A DNA stretch of 64,000 bases, taken from NCBI RefSeq assembly GCF_003403315.2, contig NZ_CP048407.1:2480001-2544000 (forward strand), written 5' to 3'. The DNA comes from Thermaerobacter sp. PB12/4term. Lineage in GTDB: Bacteria; Bacillota; Sulfobacillia; Thermaerobacterales; Thermaerobacteraceae. Position 1 is the first letter of the stretch. Every line of letters begins with the position of its first letter. The position numbers and the translations under genes were made by a program. Below the pieces are notes generated by a model. It did no database searches. It had not been told where the DNA came from and worked only from the letters and a program-made list of their open reading frames with translations. Of the stretch, positions 25,308-34,827 are shown piece by piece.

Positions 25308-26701
25308 AGGCGCCTTCCCCCATCCGGGTGCTGGTGGTCGACGATTCGGCCTTCATGCGCCGTGTTCTGACCCGTATCCTGGAGAGCGACCCCGCCCTGC
25401 AGGTGGTGGGAACGGCCCGGGACGGCCTGGAGGCGGTGGCCCGGGCCGCATTGCTCAAGCCGGACGTCATCACCCTGGATGTGGAGATGCCCCGGCTGGA
25501 CGGCCTGTCGGCCCTGCCCCAGATCCTGGCCGCCCATCCCTGTCCTGTGGTGATGGTTTCCAGCCTGACCCAGCAAGGTGCCCAGGCCACAGTGCGTGCC
25601 CTGGCCCTGGGGGCCGTCGACTTCGTAGCCAAGCCTTCGGGCGCCGTCTCCCTGGACCTGGACCGGGTGGCGGCCGAGCTGGTTGCCAAGGTGAAGGCTG
25701 CGGCGGCCGTTCCGCCGGAACGGCTGGTGGCGGCAGCCGGTGGGGGCAAGGGGTCCCCCACCCTGGGGGGTGGCCCGGCCGGGCCGGCCGCCGGCCGGGC
25801 AGCCGGGACACCGCTGCGGCACCGGGAGGGGCCTCTCCCGGGAACGGCCGGCCCCGCCGGGGAGGGAGCCGGCCGCCCGGGCCAGGGGCCTTTCCCATCC
25901 CGAAAGGACGATGGCCGCACCGTGGCTCCCGGGCCGTCCCGTGACGGCATGGCGATGGACCGCCGCTCCCCGGCACCGGGACATCCCCCCGGGAAGCCGG
26001 CAGGGCCGGCTCCGCTCGCGGGAGACAGGACCCCAGGCGCACCCCTGGGCAACCCCCCCGCCGGGCGCCCGAGCATGTCTCCGGGCCAGCCTGTGGGCAA
26101 GCCCCCCGCCGGCCGGCGGCTTTCCCATCTCGTCCTGATCGCTTCGTCTACGGGCGGTCCCGGGGCGCTCTACCGCCTGCTGGGCGCCCTTCCTGCCGGG
26201 CTGCCGGCGGCGGTGGTGATCGTGCAGCACATGCCGCCCGGGTTTACTCGAGCCCTGGCCGAGCACCTGGACGCCACCAGCGGCCTCACCGTGGCCGAGG
26301 CCTGGGAGGGCGCGCCGCTCTGTGATGGCTGGGCCTGGGTTGCCCCTGGCGATTACCACCTGCTGATCACCGCGGCGGGCACCCTGCGGCTCGACCAGGG
26401 GCCGCCGGTCCACGGGGTGCGCCCGGCTGCCGACATCACCTTCGCCTCGGTACCTGAGGAACTGGCCCGGCGGGCGCTCGTGCTGGTCCTCACGGGCATG
26501 GGAGCCGACGGCGCCCGGGGCGCCCAGCAGCTGCACCGGCGGGGCGCCCGGGTCTGGGTCCAGGACGCCGCCAGCTGCGTGGTTCCCGGGATGCCCGGCG
26601 CCACCGCGGCCCTGGGCGTGGCCGAGCGGTCAGGGACCCCGGAAGAACTGGCCGCCTGGCTCGTCGAAGCCCTGGCCGCCGGCGGCGAACCGGCTCCATG
26701 A
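25304..26701 (+). CDS. cheB: Chemotaxis receptor methylesterase CheB
   Basis: CheB demethylates or deamidates receptor glutamates for adaptation. The N-terminal receiver has Asp13-Asp14 (VLVVDDSAFMRR) and phosphorylation site Asp59 (ITLDVEMPRLDG), followed by KPSG. The C-terminal methylesterase domain has the catalytic serine in IASSTGGPGAL, histidine in VIVQHMPPGF and aspartate in LTGMGADGARG. The linker is about 130 residues of Gly/Pro/Arg-rich sequence, far longer than the usual 20-40. The total is 465 aa against about 350 for typical CheB. ATG 25304 overlaps the cheA stop by 4 nt. Confidence 0.95.
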   Translation: MKAPSPIRVLVVDDSAFMRRVLTRILESDPALQVVGTARDGLEAVARAALLKPDVITLDVEMPRLDGLSALPQILAAHPCPVVMVSSLTQQGAQATVRALALGAVDFVAKPSGAVSLDLDRVAAELVAKVKAAAAVPPERLVAAAGGGKGSPTLGGGPAGPAAGRAAGTPLRHREGPLPGTAGPAGEGAGRPGQGPFPSRKDDGRTVAPGPSRDGMAMDRRSPAPGHPPGKPAGPAPLAGDRTPGAPLGNPPAGRPSMSPGQPVGKPPAGRRLSHLVLIASSTGGPGALYRLLGALPAGLPAAVVIVQHMPPGFTRALAEHLDATSGLTVAEAWEGAPLCDGWAWVAPGDYHLLITAAGTLRLDQGPPVHGVRPAADITFASVPEELARRALVLVLTGMGADGARGAQQLHRRGARVWVQDAASCVVPGMPGATAALGVAERSGTPEELAAWLVEALAAGGEPAP

Positions 26702-26943
26702 GGCCGTGACGTCGTGGGGCGAGGATCGGGCCGGCCGGCACCGCCGGTGGGGCATGGCAAAAGGGATGACCCGGGCAACGAAACCAGCCTGGGTAACGAA
26801 TCGGGCCCGAATCGCTGCGGGTGCGGTCCCGGCAAGCAGTACGGCCAGGCCGTCTCCATGGGCGGCCCGCAGGGACAGGGACGGCAGCCGGCTTGAGGGA
26901 CCGGCCCACAGGCGACAGACCTGGAGGGGGGAACCGGTGGGAC

Positions 26944-28140
26944 ATGGTGGAACGGCCATGGCGTGAGGGCAGCACGGGCCGAAGGCAGGTGCCCGGGAAC
27001 GCGGAACCCGGCGACCCCGGCCGCCGCGGTGGCCCCTGGGGGTCTGGTCGCCACAGTGGTCCCGCCGGTCCCGGCGGCACCGGCAGCGCTGGAGGGACCC
27101 CCCAGACCGGCGGCCCCGGCCGCACCGGAAGCGCCGGTCCCGGTGGTACGGTCCCGGCCCTGCATCCGGATGAGCTCAGCCCCGGCGGCCAGGCTGCAAG
27201 CATGGATCGCATCGCTCCTGGGTTCGCCGGGCGAGCGGCGGGATCCACCGGGACGACCGGCGGTTCGGCCGGCGAGGCAACGCAAGCCCGCGGCGATTCC
27301 CACTTTGCGGTGCTGGCCTCCGCCGTGCGCCAGGTCCTGGGACTCGACCTGGATGCCTACCGGTCCCGGCAGCTGGAACGGCGCCTGCAGTTTTTCCGCG
27401 AGCGTCACGGCCTGCAGGACAATGCGCACCTGGCCGCCCGCCTGCGCGACGACCCCGCACTGGCCCACCAGTTCGCCGATTTCCTGACGATCAACGTCTC
27501 CGAATTCTTTCGCAACCCGGACCGGTTTGAGGTGCTCCGGGACCGCTTCCTGCCGGCCCTCTTGCGCCGCCGGTCGCCGCTGCGCGTCTGGAGCGCCGGC
27601 TGTTCCATCGGAGCCGAGATCTACTCTGTGGCCATCCTCCTGCAGGAACTGGACCCCACCGGCCACCACGAGCTCTTGGGCACCGATATCGACGGGACCG
27701 CCCTGGAACGGGCCCGCCAGGGCCTGTTTGAACCTCTCGAAGTACGGGCGGTTCCGCCCGCCTTGCTGCAGCGCTATTTCCGCCCCGAAGGCCAGGGGTG
27801 GGTCCTGCGGCCGAAGATCCGCCACCGGGTGCGGTTTGCCCGGCACGACCTGATCACGGACCCTTACCCGGGCGGCTGGGATTTGATCCTCTGCCGCAAT
27901 GTGGTGATCTACTTCACGGAAGAAGTGAAGCGGCGCGTCTGGGCATCCCTGGCGGCCAGCCTCCGCCCGGGCGGCATCCTGTTCATTGGCGGCAGCGAAA
28001 GCCTGTACGGGGTGGCGGGAACGGGCCTTCGCTACCTCTCCCCTTGCTTCTACACCCGGGACGAACCGGCCTCCAGCGAGGCTGTACCCGCCACCCGCCA
28101 CGGCCCGGGAGGGCCCCCGTCCCTTCCGCCCCGCCGGTGA
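26944..28140 (+). CDS. cheR: Chemotaxis methyltransferase CheR
   Basis: CheR methylates receptor glutamates using S-adenosylmethionine. The helical N-domain (HFAVLASAVRQVLGLDLDAY to FLTINVSEFFRNPDRFEVLR) and the Rossmann catalytic domain (VWSAGCSIGAEIYSVAILL, LLGTDIDGTALERARQG, WDLILCRNVVIYFTEE, GGSESLYG) are complete. The start is uncertain: ATG 26944, with a GGAGGGGGG stretch about 15 nt upstream, gives 398 aa with a low-complexity N-terminus, while ATG 27202 gives 312 aa, closer to the usual 260-290, but has no ribosome site. A gap of about 240 bp separates it from cheB. Confidence 0.9.
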   Translation: MVERPWREGSTGRRQVPGNAEPGDPGRRGGPWGSGRHSGPAGPGGTGSAGGTPQTGGPGRTGSAGPGGTVPALHPDELSPGGQAASMDRIAPGFAGRAAGSTGTTGGSAGEATQARGDSHFAVLASAVRQVLGLDLDAYRSRQLERRLQFFRERHGLQDNAHLAARLRDDPALAHQFADFLTINVSEFFRNPDRFEVLRDRFLPALLRRRSPLRVWSAGCSIGAEIYSVAILLQELDPTGHHELLGTDIDGTALERARQGLFEPLEVRAVPPALLQRYFRPEGQGWVLRPKIRHRVRFARHDLITDPYPGGWDLILCRNVVIYFTEEVKRRVWASLAASLRPGGILFIGGSESLYGVAGTGLRYLSPCFYTRDEPASSEAVPATRHGPGGPPSLPPRR

Positions 28141-28214
28141 CGGCCCGTCCACGGGTGATCCGCACGGGCCGGGCCCCCGTCCCGCGTTTCCCGCCGCTTT
28201 TGGAGCCAGGACCG

Positions 28215-30212
28215 TCAGGCCGCGGCCGCCGGTGCCCGGGGCCGGCCCCCGGCCAGGTGCAAGGCCACCGCCGCCGCCCCCAGCGCCAGTCCCGCCAGGT
28301 CGACCTGGGGGCCGGGATACATCAGCGCCATCCCCCCGGCCACCAGCAGCACCCGCTCATACCAGCGGGCCGGTCCCCGCAGCCAGCCCGCCACACCGGC
28401 CACCAGGGCGGCCAGACCGGCTACCGCCGTCAGGGTCGCCCGCAGCACGGCCAACCCGGGCCCGTCCAGCAGCAGGTTCATCCCGGCGGGACTCAGGGTG
28501 AAGAGGAAAGGAACCAGGAAGGCCGGCAGGGCGTACCGCCACGTCAGCCACATGGTCCGGAAGGGGTTGCCGCCCGTGATGGCGGAAACGGCGAAGCAGG
28601 ACAGCGCCGTCGGCGGCGAAACCTCCGAGAGGACGGCATAGTAGAAGGTGAACATGTGGGCCGCCGGTTCGGGAACCCCCACCTGCACCAGGGCCGGTGC
28701 CACCGTCACCGCGGCCACGATGTAGGAGGCGGTGATGGGCAGGGCCAGGCCCAGCAGCAGGAGCACCACCGCCGACAACAGCAGGGTGGGAATCAGCTGC
28801 CCGCCCGACAGTGCCAGCACCAGGGAGGAGAACTTGAGGCCCAGCCCCGTCAGGTTCAACACCCCGACGATGATGCCGGCCACGGCAGTGGTGGCCACCA
28901 CCGATAGGGCGGACCGGGCTCCCCGGTCCAGCGCCTCGACCAGCTTGCGGAGTGTCAGGGCGGTATCCCGCCGCAGGTAGGAGACGGCCACGGCCAGGGC
29001 CATCGACCACATGACGGCATAAGCCGCCGTATATCCTGCCAGCAGGAACACGACGATGGCGACCAGCGAGGTCAGGTGAAACCCGTACCCCCGCAGGAGG
29101 CGCCCCAGCGGGGGTGCTTCGGCCACCACCGGCCTGACCGCTCCCCGCGCCGCATCCAGCTCGATCATCAGCAGAATGCACAGGTAGTAGAGGACGGTCG
29201 GCACCACAGCCCAGCGGATGACATCAAGGTAGGACACCCGCAGGATCTCGGCGATGATGAAGGAGGCCGCTCCCAGGATGGGCGGTGAGATCACGGCACC
29301 GATGCCGCCCGCGGAGAGCAGGGCGCCGGCCCGCTCGGCACTGTACCCGGCCCGCCGGAGCAGGGGCCAGGTGATGGCTCCCAGGGTGACCGCCGTGGCG
29401 ACACCGCTGCCCGACGGGCCGCCCAGCAGGAAGGAGGCGGCGGTGACGGCCCGGCCAGGACCCGCCCGGTGACGGCCCACCAGGGCCAGGGACAGGTCCA
29501 CGAAGAACCGGCCGGCGCCGGAAGCGTCCAGCAGCGCCCCGTACAGGGTGAAGAGAATGATGAAGGTGGCCGACACGCCCAGCGGGACGCCGAAGATCCC
29601 CTCCAGGGAGAGGTACATCTGGCCGATCAGCCTGGAAAAGCTGTAGCCGCCGTGCCCCCACATGCCGGGAAAGTAGGGCCCCAGGAACCCGTAGGCAAGA
29701 AACGCCACGGCCAGCAGAGGCAGCACCCAGCCCGTGGTCCGCCGGGCCGCCTCCAGCACCAGGAGCAGAGCCAGCGTGCCCAGCACCAGGTCCGGTGTCT
29801 CCGGGCGAATGATGCGGTAGGCCACCTCCCGGTAGAAGACCACCAGATATGCCATGGTGACCACCGCCAGCAGGGCCAGGGCGCCGTCGACCCACGGGAT
29901 GCGGTGGCGGTCCTGCCGCCCCGAGGCAGGGTACAGCAGCAGGATCAGGGCCAGGCCGAAGCCCAGGTGGATGGCCCGCATGGGATGGGCCGGGATGTAT
30001 GCGAAGGTCGCCCAGACGTGGTAGAGGGCCATGACCACCGCCAGGACCCGGATCACCACCGCCAGCGGTCCCCGGGGCCGGCGGGTCACCCCTTCATAGC
30101 GCTCGACCAGTTCGTCCACGTCATCGGAACCCGGCACCGGTCCCGGCGCCACCGCCGGCGCTGGATCCCGGGCCCCCGCTGGCCCGATGCCTTCCGCTCC
30201 GTCCCTCGCCAT
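28215..30212 (-). CDS. TRAP transporter fused permease (DctQM type)
   Basis: A 665-aa membrane protein fusing the small (4 TM) and large (12 TM) subunits of a TRAP transporter, the form that partners TAXI receptors. A hydrophilic N-terminus ends in ELVERYEGVTRRPRG; the DctQ part runs to about residue 165, and the DctM part follows with GVPLGVSATFIILFTLYGA, FLLGGPSGSGVATAVTLGA, GGIGAVISPPILGAASFI and YYAVLSEVSPPTALSCFAVS. It is sodium-coupled and ATP-independent by family. It is last in the order receptor, DUF1850, permease. Confidence 0.92.
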   Translation of the reverse strand: MARDGAEGIGPAGARDPAPAVAPGPVPGSDDVDELVERYEGVTRRPRGPLAVVIRVLAVVMALYHVWATFAYIPAHPMRAIHLGFGLALILLLYPASGRQDRHRIPWVDGALALLAVVTMAYLVVFYREVAYRIIRPETPDLVLGTLALLLVLEAARRTTGWVLPLLAVAFLAYGFLGPYFPGMWGHGGYSFSRLIGQMYLSLEGIFGVPLGVSATFIILFTLYGALLDASGAGRFFVDLSLALVGRHRAGPGRAVTAASFLLGGPSGSGVATAVTLGAITWPLLRRAGYSAERAGALLSAGGIGAVISPPILGAASFIIAEILRVSYLDVIRWAVVPTVLYYLCILLMIELDAARGAVRPVVAEAPPLGRLLRGYGFHLTSLVAIVVFLLAGYTAAYAVMWSMALAVAVSYLRRDTALTLRKLVEALDRGARSALSVVATTAVAGIIVGVLNLTGLGLKFSSLVLALSGGQLIPTLLLSAVVLLLLGLALPITASYIVAAVTVAPALVQVGVPEPAAHMFTFYYAVLSEVSPPTALSCFAVSAITGGNPFRTMWLTWRYALPAFLVPFLFTLSPAGMNLLLDGPGLAVLRATLTAVAGLAALVAGVAGWLRGPARWYERVLLVAGGMALMYPGPQVDLAGLALGAAAVALHLAGGRPRAPAAAA

Positions 30213-30244
30213 GCCGCGTCCCCCTTACCTGCCTCTGGGGGCCG

Positions 30245-31153
30245 TCACTCTGTGCCGGCCCGCCGGTCACCGTCCATCCTCTGGCCTGCCGTCCGAACCT
30301 TTCTGTGCGCACCTTCTGCCCGGATGCCAATGACGGCCGTACCCCCGTCTCCCACCAGGCTGTAGAGGGGCAGGCACCGGTCTCCCACCACCAGGGACCG
30401 CCGGCCGGTGACCGTGGCCCGCACCCGGAGGGCACCAGCGGGTTGCGGGACCGTCCCGCCCGCCTCCGGCTGCCCCAGCAGCCGGTTCGCCGCCTGGGGA
30501 ATCAGGGGCATTTTCAGAGAGAGCCGGTACCACGGAACCGAGGCCCAGGCGCCACCCGCCAGGCTAGTCCTCCCCGCCGTGCCGGACGGGACGGGGGCAG
30601 CCCCGCCGGCCTGGACCTGCTGCCGGTTGGCCTGGAACCAGGCGCCACCCGTCACGGGGCAGGCCAGGGCCGGGGCAGCGGCCATGGGCTCGAGCCTTGC
30701 CCTTGCCTCCATCCTGTCCCCGTAGTACCACGCGATGTCCGGCGTGGGGGCTTCCACGGCGACCAGTTCCAGTCCCCGCCCCGTCACCCTGAACCGCTCG
30801 CGCACGGGGACCCGGAACATGGAGTGGTGGTACTCCAGGACCACCTCCTGGCCTGGCGCCACCGGCCAGCGGGCCAACGGTGCGGGCGGCCACCGCTGCT
30901 GGGACCCCCCGGCCGGGCCCGGTGCCCGGCCGGGGGCAGCGGTCATGCCGCCCGCCGGCCCCGCCGCCCACACCTCCAGCCACCAGCGGGGCTCGCCGGT
31001 GCTGCTTGCCTGCCGGAGCAGGAGCCCGGCCAGCATCACCACCAGGAGGCCCGCCCGAGCCGCTGCCCAGGGCAAGGCGGCCCGGCGGCGCACCGGTCCC
31101 GCCGGCGGGGCCGGTTCGTCCGCAAGGCCTGCGGCCTCAGCGGTTCCAGGCAC
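30245..31153 (-). CDS. DUF1850 domain protein of the TRAP operon
   Basis: A protein of about 302 aa of the DUF1850 family, which almost always sits beside TAXI receptors and fused TRAP permeases, with unknown role. An N-terminal hydrophobic helix (ALPWAAARAGLLVVMLAGLLL) suggests membrane anchoring. The domain is recognisable from VVLEYHHSMFRVPVRERFRV, IAWYYGDR and the later LPLYSLVGDGGTAVIGIR, interrupted by Ala/Gly/Pro-rich insertions. GTG 31153 (AGGAACAGG just before it) overlaps the receptor gene by 17 nt; a longer start at 31180 is possible. Confidence 0.75.
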   Translation of the reverse strand: MPGTAEAAGLADEPAPPAGPVRRRAALPWAAARAGLLVVMLAGLLLRQASSTGEPRWWLEVWAAGPAGGMTAAPGRAPGPAGGSQQRWPPAPLARWPVAPGQEVVLEYHHSMFRVPVRERFRVTGRGLELVAVEAPTPDIAWYYGDRMEARARLEPMAAAPALACPVTGGAWFQANRQQVQAGGAAPVPSGTAGRTSLAGGAWASVPWYRLSLKMPLIPQAANRLLGQPEAGGTVPQPAGALRVRATVTGRRSLVVGDRCLPLYSLVGDGGTAVIGIRAEGAHRKVRTAGQRMDGDRRAGTE

Positions 31154-32150
31154 CCTGTTCCTGGTAGTAGCGGATGGCACCGGGGTGATACTCCACCACC
31201 TGGCCCGTCACCGCGTTCTCCAGGGTGAGCTTCTCGGCCTCGGGGTGGACGGCCACCAGCTCGTCCTTGTGCTCGAAAAGCGTCTTGAGGATGTCGTAGG
31301 CCCGCTGCTCGTCCATGCTGGCAGGGACCAGGAGATAATTGGGCACGGCAACGGTGGGCGTGTCTTCCTTCACGTCACCGCTGTAAGCACCGGCGGGAAA
31401 GATGTCTTCAACGTAGACGGCGCCGTACTTCTGGACCAGGTCGTCCACCACTTCGCCCATGGGCACGATGTAGATGTCAAGCCCCGGCGTGTTCGCCAGG
31501 TCGCTCACGGCGCCCGTGGGATAACCGCCCGACCAGAAGAAGGCATCGATGCGGCCATCGCGCAGGGCATCGGCGGACTCCTGCACGCCCAGGAACTCCC
31601 GCTGGACGTCGGTGTCCGGGTTCAGGCCGGCCGCCTCCAGGATGCGCAGGGCCGTCACCTCGGTGCCGCTGCCGGGGGCGCCCGTCGAAACCCGCTTCCC
31701 CTTCAAATCCGCCAGGGTGCGGATGCCCGAATCGGCCCGGGTCACCAGGTGATTGTAATTGTTGTAGAGGACGGCCAGCGCTTTCACGGGCTGCGGACCG
31801 TCAAAGGGGTCCTGTCCCTGGACGGCCAGGTAGGCGGTATCCGCCAGGCTGAAGGCCAGTTCGGCGTCGCCCTGGGCCAGGAGCAGGATGTTATCGACCG
31901 ATGCCGAGGTGACCTCCGCGACGGCGTTGACACCCGGAAGGTGCCTGGACAACACGTCGGCCATGGCCCCGCCATAGATGTAGTACACCCCTCCGGTCCC
32001 GCCCGTGGCGATGCGGATCTGGCCCCCCTGGGCGCTGCCGCCGCCGCTTCCGGCCGGTGTGCCGGCGCCGCCGCAGCCGGCGAGCACCGCCGCAACCAGT
32101 GCGAGGACCAGGAACGGTACCGCCCTCCGCACGGTGAACCGCCACCGCAT
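31137..32150 (-). CDS. TAXI family TRAP solute receptor lipoprotein
   Basis: The extracytoplasmic substrate-binding protein of the TRAP importer, of the TAXI family (TIGR02122). It has a lipoprotein signal peptide with lipobox LAGCGG, then the family signature IRIATGGTGGVYYIYGGAMAD, with ADLKGKRVSTGAPGSGTEV and FFWSGGYPTGAVSDLA later. The second ATG (32150) is preferred because GGGAGG lies 7 nt upstream of it, while it nearly touches the first ATG (32156). TAXI receptors bind glutamate/glutamine-like or other carboxylates; the ligand here is unknown. Confidence 0.92.
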   Translation of the reverse strand: MRWRFTVRRAVPFLVLALVAAVLAGCGGAGTPAGSGGGSAQGGQIRIATGGTGGVYYIYGGAMADVLSRHLPGVNAVAEVTSASVDNILLLAQGDAELAFSLADTAYLAVQGQDPFDGPQPVKALAVLYNNYNHLVTRADSGIRTLADLKGKRVSTGAPGSGTEVTALRILEAAGLNPDTDVQREFLGVQESADALRDGRIDAFFWSGGYPTGAVSDLANTPGLDIYIVPMGEVVDDLVQKYGAVYVEDIFPAGAYSGDVKEDTPTVAVPNYLLVPASMDEQRAYDILKTLFEHKDELVAVHPEAEKLTLENAVTGQVVEYHPGAIRYYQEQGAWNR

Positions 32151-32270
32151 GCCCATCCCTCCCAGCTTCCCCCGGACCGGCCGCCGGAGGCCTGTCCATA
32201 CGGGTTCTCGCGACGGGATTCGGCACGGTGGGGAACCGTTCCTGCCACGCGGTAGCTTGAGTTACATTTA

Positions 32271-33545
32271 TTACCAGGATACCACGGCCGGAGCTGGCCT
32301 GGCGGGCCACCCATCGGGTCCTCCCGGCCAGGGCGCCGGGGGGTGCCCGTAGCGCGGCACCGGTGCCGCCGGACCAGGCGCGGCCCACCCGGCAGGGGCC
32401 GCCGGCGGCGCGGCCGGCACGGCCGGCGCGGCTGGCGCGGGCGGCTCCACCGTCCGGGCCGGGGCCATCGCCCGGAGCGCCTCCACGGTGCCGGCGTCGA
32501 GCCGCTGGATCACTGCCACCATCAGCCGGGCCGCGTGCTCCAGGTCGGAGAGATGCAGGATGGAGCCATGGCTGTGGATGTAGCGCACCGGGATGCCGAT
32601 GGACAGGGTCGGTACGCCCGTTGAGGCCGTGTGGATCTTGCCGGCGTCGGTGCCGCCGCCCGGCATCACGTCGAACTGGATGGGAATGCCGTGGTCGCGG
32701 GCCGTGTCGACCACCAGGTCCCGCAGCCGCAGGTGGGGGATCATGCTGGCGTCGTAGAGGGAGATGGCCGGCCCTCCGCCCATCCGGCAGGATGCCGGCA
32801 GGCGGCTCCGGTCGATCCCCGGTGTATCGGTGGCTACCGTGGTGTCGATCACCAGGGCCACGTCGGGCGCCACCGCCCGCACGCTGGTGGTGGCCCCGCG
32901 CAGGCCCACCTCTTCCTGGACGGTGGCCACCGCGTAGACGGTGTTGGGGTGCGGCACCGTGGCGAGCCGGCGCAGCACCTCCACCAGGATGACGCAGCCG
33001 GCCCGGTTGTCCCAGGCCTTGGCCAGGAAGGCCCCGGGCGGCCCCAGGGGCTCGAAGGCGCTGGCCGGCACCACGGGGTCCCCCGGGCGAATGCCCAGCC
33101 CTTCGGCCTCCTGGCGGCTGGTCGCACCCACGTCGATGAACATGTCCCGCATGTCCACCGGGCGGCTGCGTTCCTCCTGCGGCAGGATGTGGGGCGGCTT
33201 GGCGCCGATGATGCCGGTGACCGGCCCGCGGGCCGTGTAGATGCGCACCCGCTGGGCCAGCATCACCTGGCTCCACCACCCGCCGATGGGCTGGAACCGT
33301 ATGAACCCGCCCTCGTCGATGTGGCTCACCATGAAGCCGATCTCGTCCATGTGGGCCGCCAGCATGACCCGCGGCCGCGCGGCCCCCCCGGGCCGCTCGG
33401 CGATCAGGGAGCCCAGGTTATCCGTGTCCAGGCGAGGGGCCAGCTGCCCCAGATGCCGGGCCAGCACCTCCCGCACCGGGGCCTCGTAGCCGGAGACGCC
33501 CGGCGCCTCCGTCAGCTCCCGCAGCAACGTCCAGTCTGCGGTCAT
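32271..33545 (-). CDS. M42 family metallopeptidase
   Basis: A cytosolic dinuclear-metal aminopeptidase of family M42 (YsdC/FrvX/CelM, glutamyl or deblocking aminopeptidases), often forming tetrahedral dodecamers. Metal and catalytic residues are visible in MLAAHMDEIGFMV, AFLAKAWDNRAGCVI, TVQEEVGLRGA, VIDTTVATDTPG and PGGGTDAGKIH. The catalytic region ends around residue 365; a Pro/Ala/Gly-rich tail of about 60 residues follows, making 424 aa versus about 350 in the family. ATG 33545 follows GGGAGGTGG. It is monocistronic as far as can be seen. Confidence 0.92.
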   Translation of the reverse strand: MTADWTLLRELTEAPGVSGYEAPVREVLARHLGQLAPRLDTDNLGSLIAERPGGAARPRVMLAAHMDEIGFMVSHIDEGGFIRFQPIGGWWSQVMLAQRVRIYTARGPVTGIIGAKPPHILPQEERSRPVDMRDMFIDVGATSRQEAEGLGIRPGDPVVPASAFEPLGPPGAFLAKAWDNRAGCVILVEVLRRLATVPHPNTVYAVATVQEEVGLRGATTSVRAVAPDVALVIDTTVATDTPGIDRSRLPASCRMGGGPAISLYDASMIPHLRLRDLVVDTARDHGIPIQFDVMPGGGTDAGKIHTASTGVPTLSIGIPVRYIHSHGSILHLSDLEHAARLMVAVIQRLDAGTVEALRAMAPARTVEPPAPAAPAVPAAPPAAPAGWAAPGPAAPVPRYGHPPAPWPGGPDGWPARPAPAVVSW

Positions 33546-33834
33546 GGCGCCACCTCCCGGGCGTAACGTGCGCCGGCGGTGGCACGGCTATCCTCCGGCA
33601 CCCAGGGCCGGGGATCCCCTCGCCCGCGCACCGGCCGCGCACCGGTGAAGCAGGGGAAGGGCACCCCGGCTCGAATAGGATGTCTTCGTGCCCCCCGGAG
33701 GACTGCCCGGGAACGGGCACCTGCCTCCGGCCGGCCCGTCCCCGCTCGGGAGCGAGGAGCCCGGAGGAAATGCGGGGGATTCGGTCGCCGCCGGGGCATC
33801 CCGCCCCGCGGGGGGCCGGGAAGGAGGGACAGAT

Positions 33835-34164
33835 GTGGCAGATCTCTACGATCTGACCAACCGGGAGCTGCAGGTAGCCCGGCTGGAGATCGAGCGGCGC
33901 CAGAAGTCGGCGGTGGTGGCCTGGCTGTTGTGGCTGTTCCTGGGCGGCCTGGGCGGCCACCGCTATTACCTGGGTCCCGTCTGGCAGGGCATCCTGATGA
34001 CCGTGACACTGGGCGGCTTGGGCTTCTGGGCCCTGATCGATGCCTTTTTCATCCCGCGGCGCCTGCGGGCGGTCAACAAGGCCGTGGAAGAGGCGGTCGT
34101 GCGGGACATCCTGGCCCGGCGGGGCCAGGACGGCCGGGCGCCGGTGGCCTCCCCGGCCGGCTGA
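33835..34164 (+). CDS. TM2 domain membrane protein
   Basis: A small 109-aa membrane protein. A polar helical N-terminus (LYDLTNRELQVARLEIERRQ) is followed by the TM2 domain, with two helices around the motif FLGGLGGHRYYLGPVWQG and LGGLGFWALIDAFFIPRRL. TM2 proteins have no settled function. GTG 33835 has AAGGAGGG about 6 nt upstream; the longer frame from 33688 is low-complexity and is not used. Confidence 0.87.
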   Translation: MADLYDLTNRELQVARLEIERRQKSAVVAWLLWLFLGGLGGHRYYLGPVWQGILMTVTLGGLGFWALIDAFFIPRRLRAVNKAVEEAVVRDILARRGQDGRAPVASPAG

Positions 34165-34392
34165 TCCCTCTGGGGCCTGCGGGCCTCAGCCTGCGGACCC
34201 TCCATGCCAGGTTGCCGGGCCGGGTCGGACGAACCCGGCCCCGCTTGTGGCCGGACCAGGGGCCGGTGGGCCGGTTGACGCCGCACGGCCTCCGGGTGAA
34301 ACTGGTGGCAAGCAAAGGAACGGCAAGGACCGGCGCCATCTCCGGCAACGCCCAGGAACGCGCCGGGGGTTGCGGGAAAGGGGGTGCGACCG

Positions 34393-34599
34393 GTGAGCCG
34401 GCTGGTCCGTCACGATCGCAACCGCCCCTATGAGGTGCGGCCCGAGGGAGCGGAAAAGAGCATCTGGATCTGCGCCTGCGGCCTGTCGAAGAACAAGCCC
34501 TTCTGCGACGGTTCCCACAAGCGTACCCGGGACGAGAAAGAGGGCGCCCTCTACATCTACGACGACGAAGGCCGCATCGAGGTCCAGTCCATGTACTGA
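34393..34599 (+). CDS. CDGSH iron-sulfur domain protein
   Basis: A 68-aa protein with one CDGSH domain, which binds a redox-active [2Fe-2S] cluster through three cysteines and one histidine. The motif is [16 protein letters not shown], with all four ligands, preceded by the domain's IWI strand and followed by a short acidic tail. GTG 34393 is chosen because GAAAGGGGGTG lies about 6 nt upstream; GTG 34384 would add three residues. Such small single-domain forms are usually cytosolic electron carriers or iron-sulfur stores. Confidence 0.9.
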   Translation: MSRLVRHDRNRPYEVRPEGAEKSIWICACGLSKNKPFCDGSHKRTRDEKEGALYIYDDEGRIEVQSMY

Positions 34600-34681
34600 G
34601 CCGGTGGGCGGGCCCTGCGCCGGCCCGCCGCGGCTTCCACCACCGCCGGGGACCCATGGCGAGGAGAACGCAAAAGGTGAA

Positions 34682-34720
34682 GGGTCTCCTGCCGGCCCGC
34701 CTCGGGCCGGCAGGAGACCC
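34682..34720. terminator. Strong bidirectional hairpin
   Basis: A perfect 17-bp stem, beginning GGGTCTCCTGCCGGCCC, with the 5-nt loop GCCTC lies between the convergent CDGSH and methyltransferase genes. It lacks a clear T-tract, but its length and position suit termination from both sides. Confidence 0.75.
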
Positions 34721-34827
34721 CGGCACCGTGGGGCAGGACGGCCGCCGGCGGCAGGCCCGGCGTCCCCGGGGCTGTCCGGTGGTACCGGCGCTCGCCGGGC
34801 GGCGTCCCGCCGCGTCATCTCTCGCCG

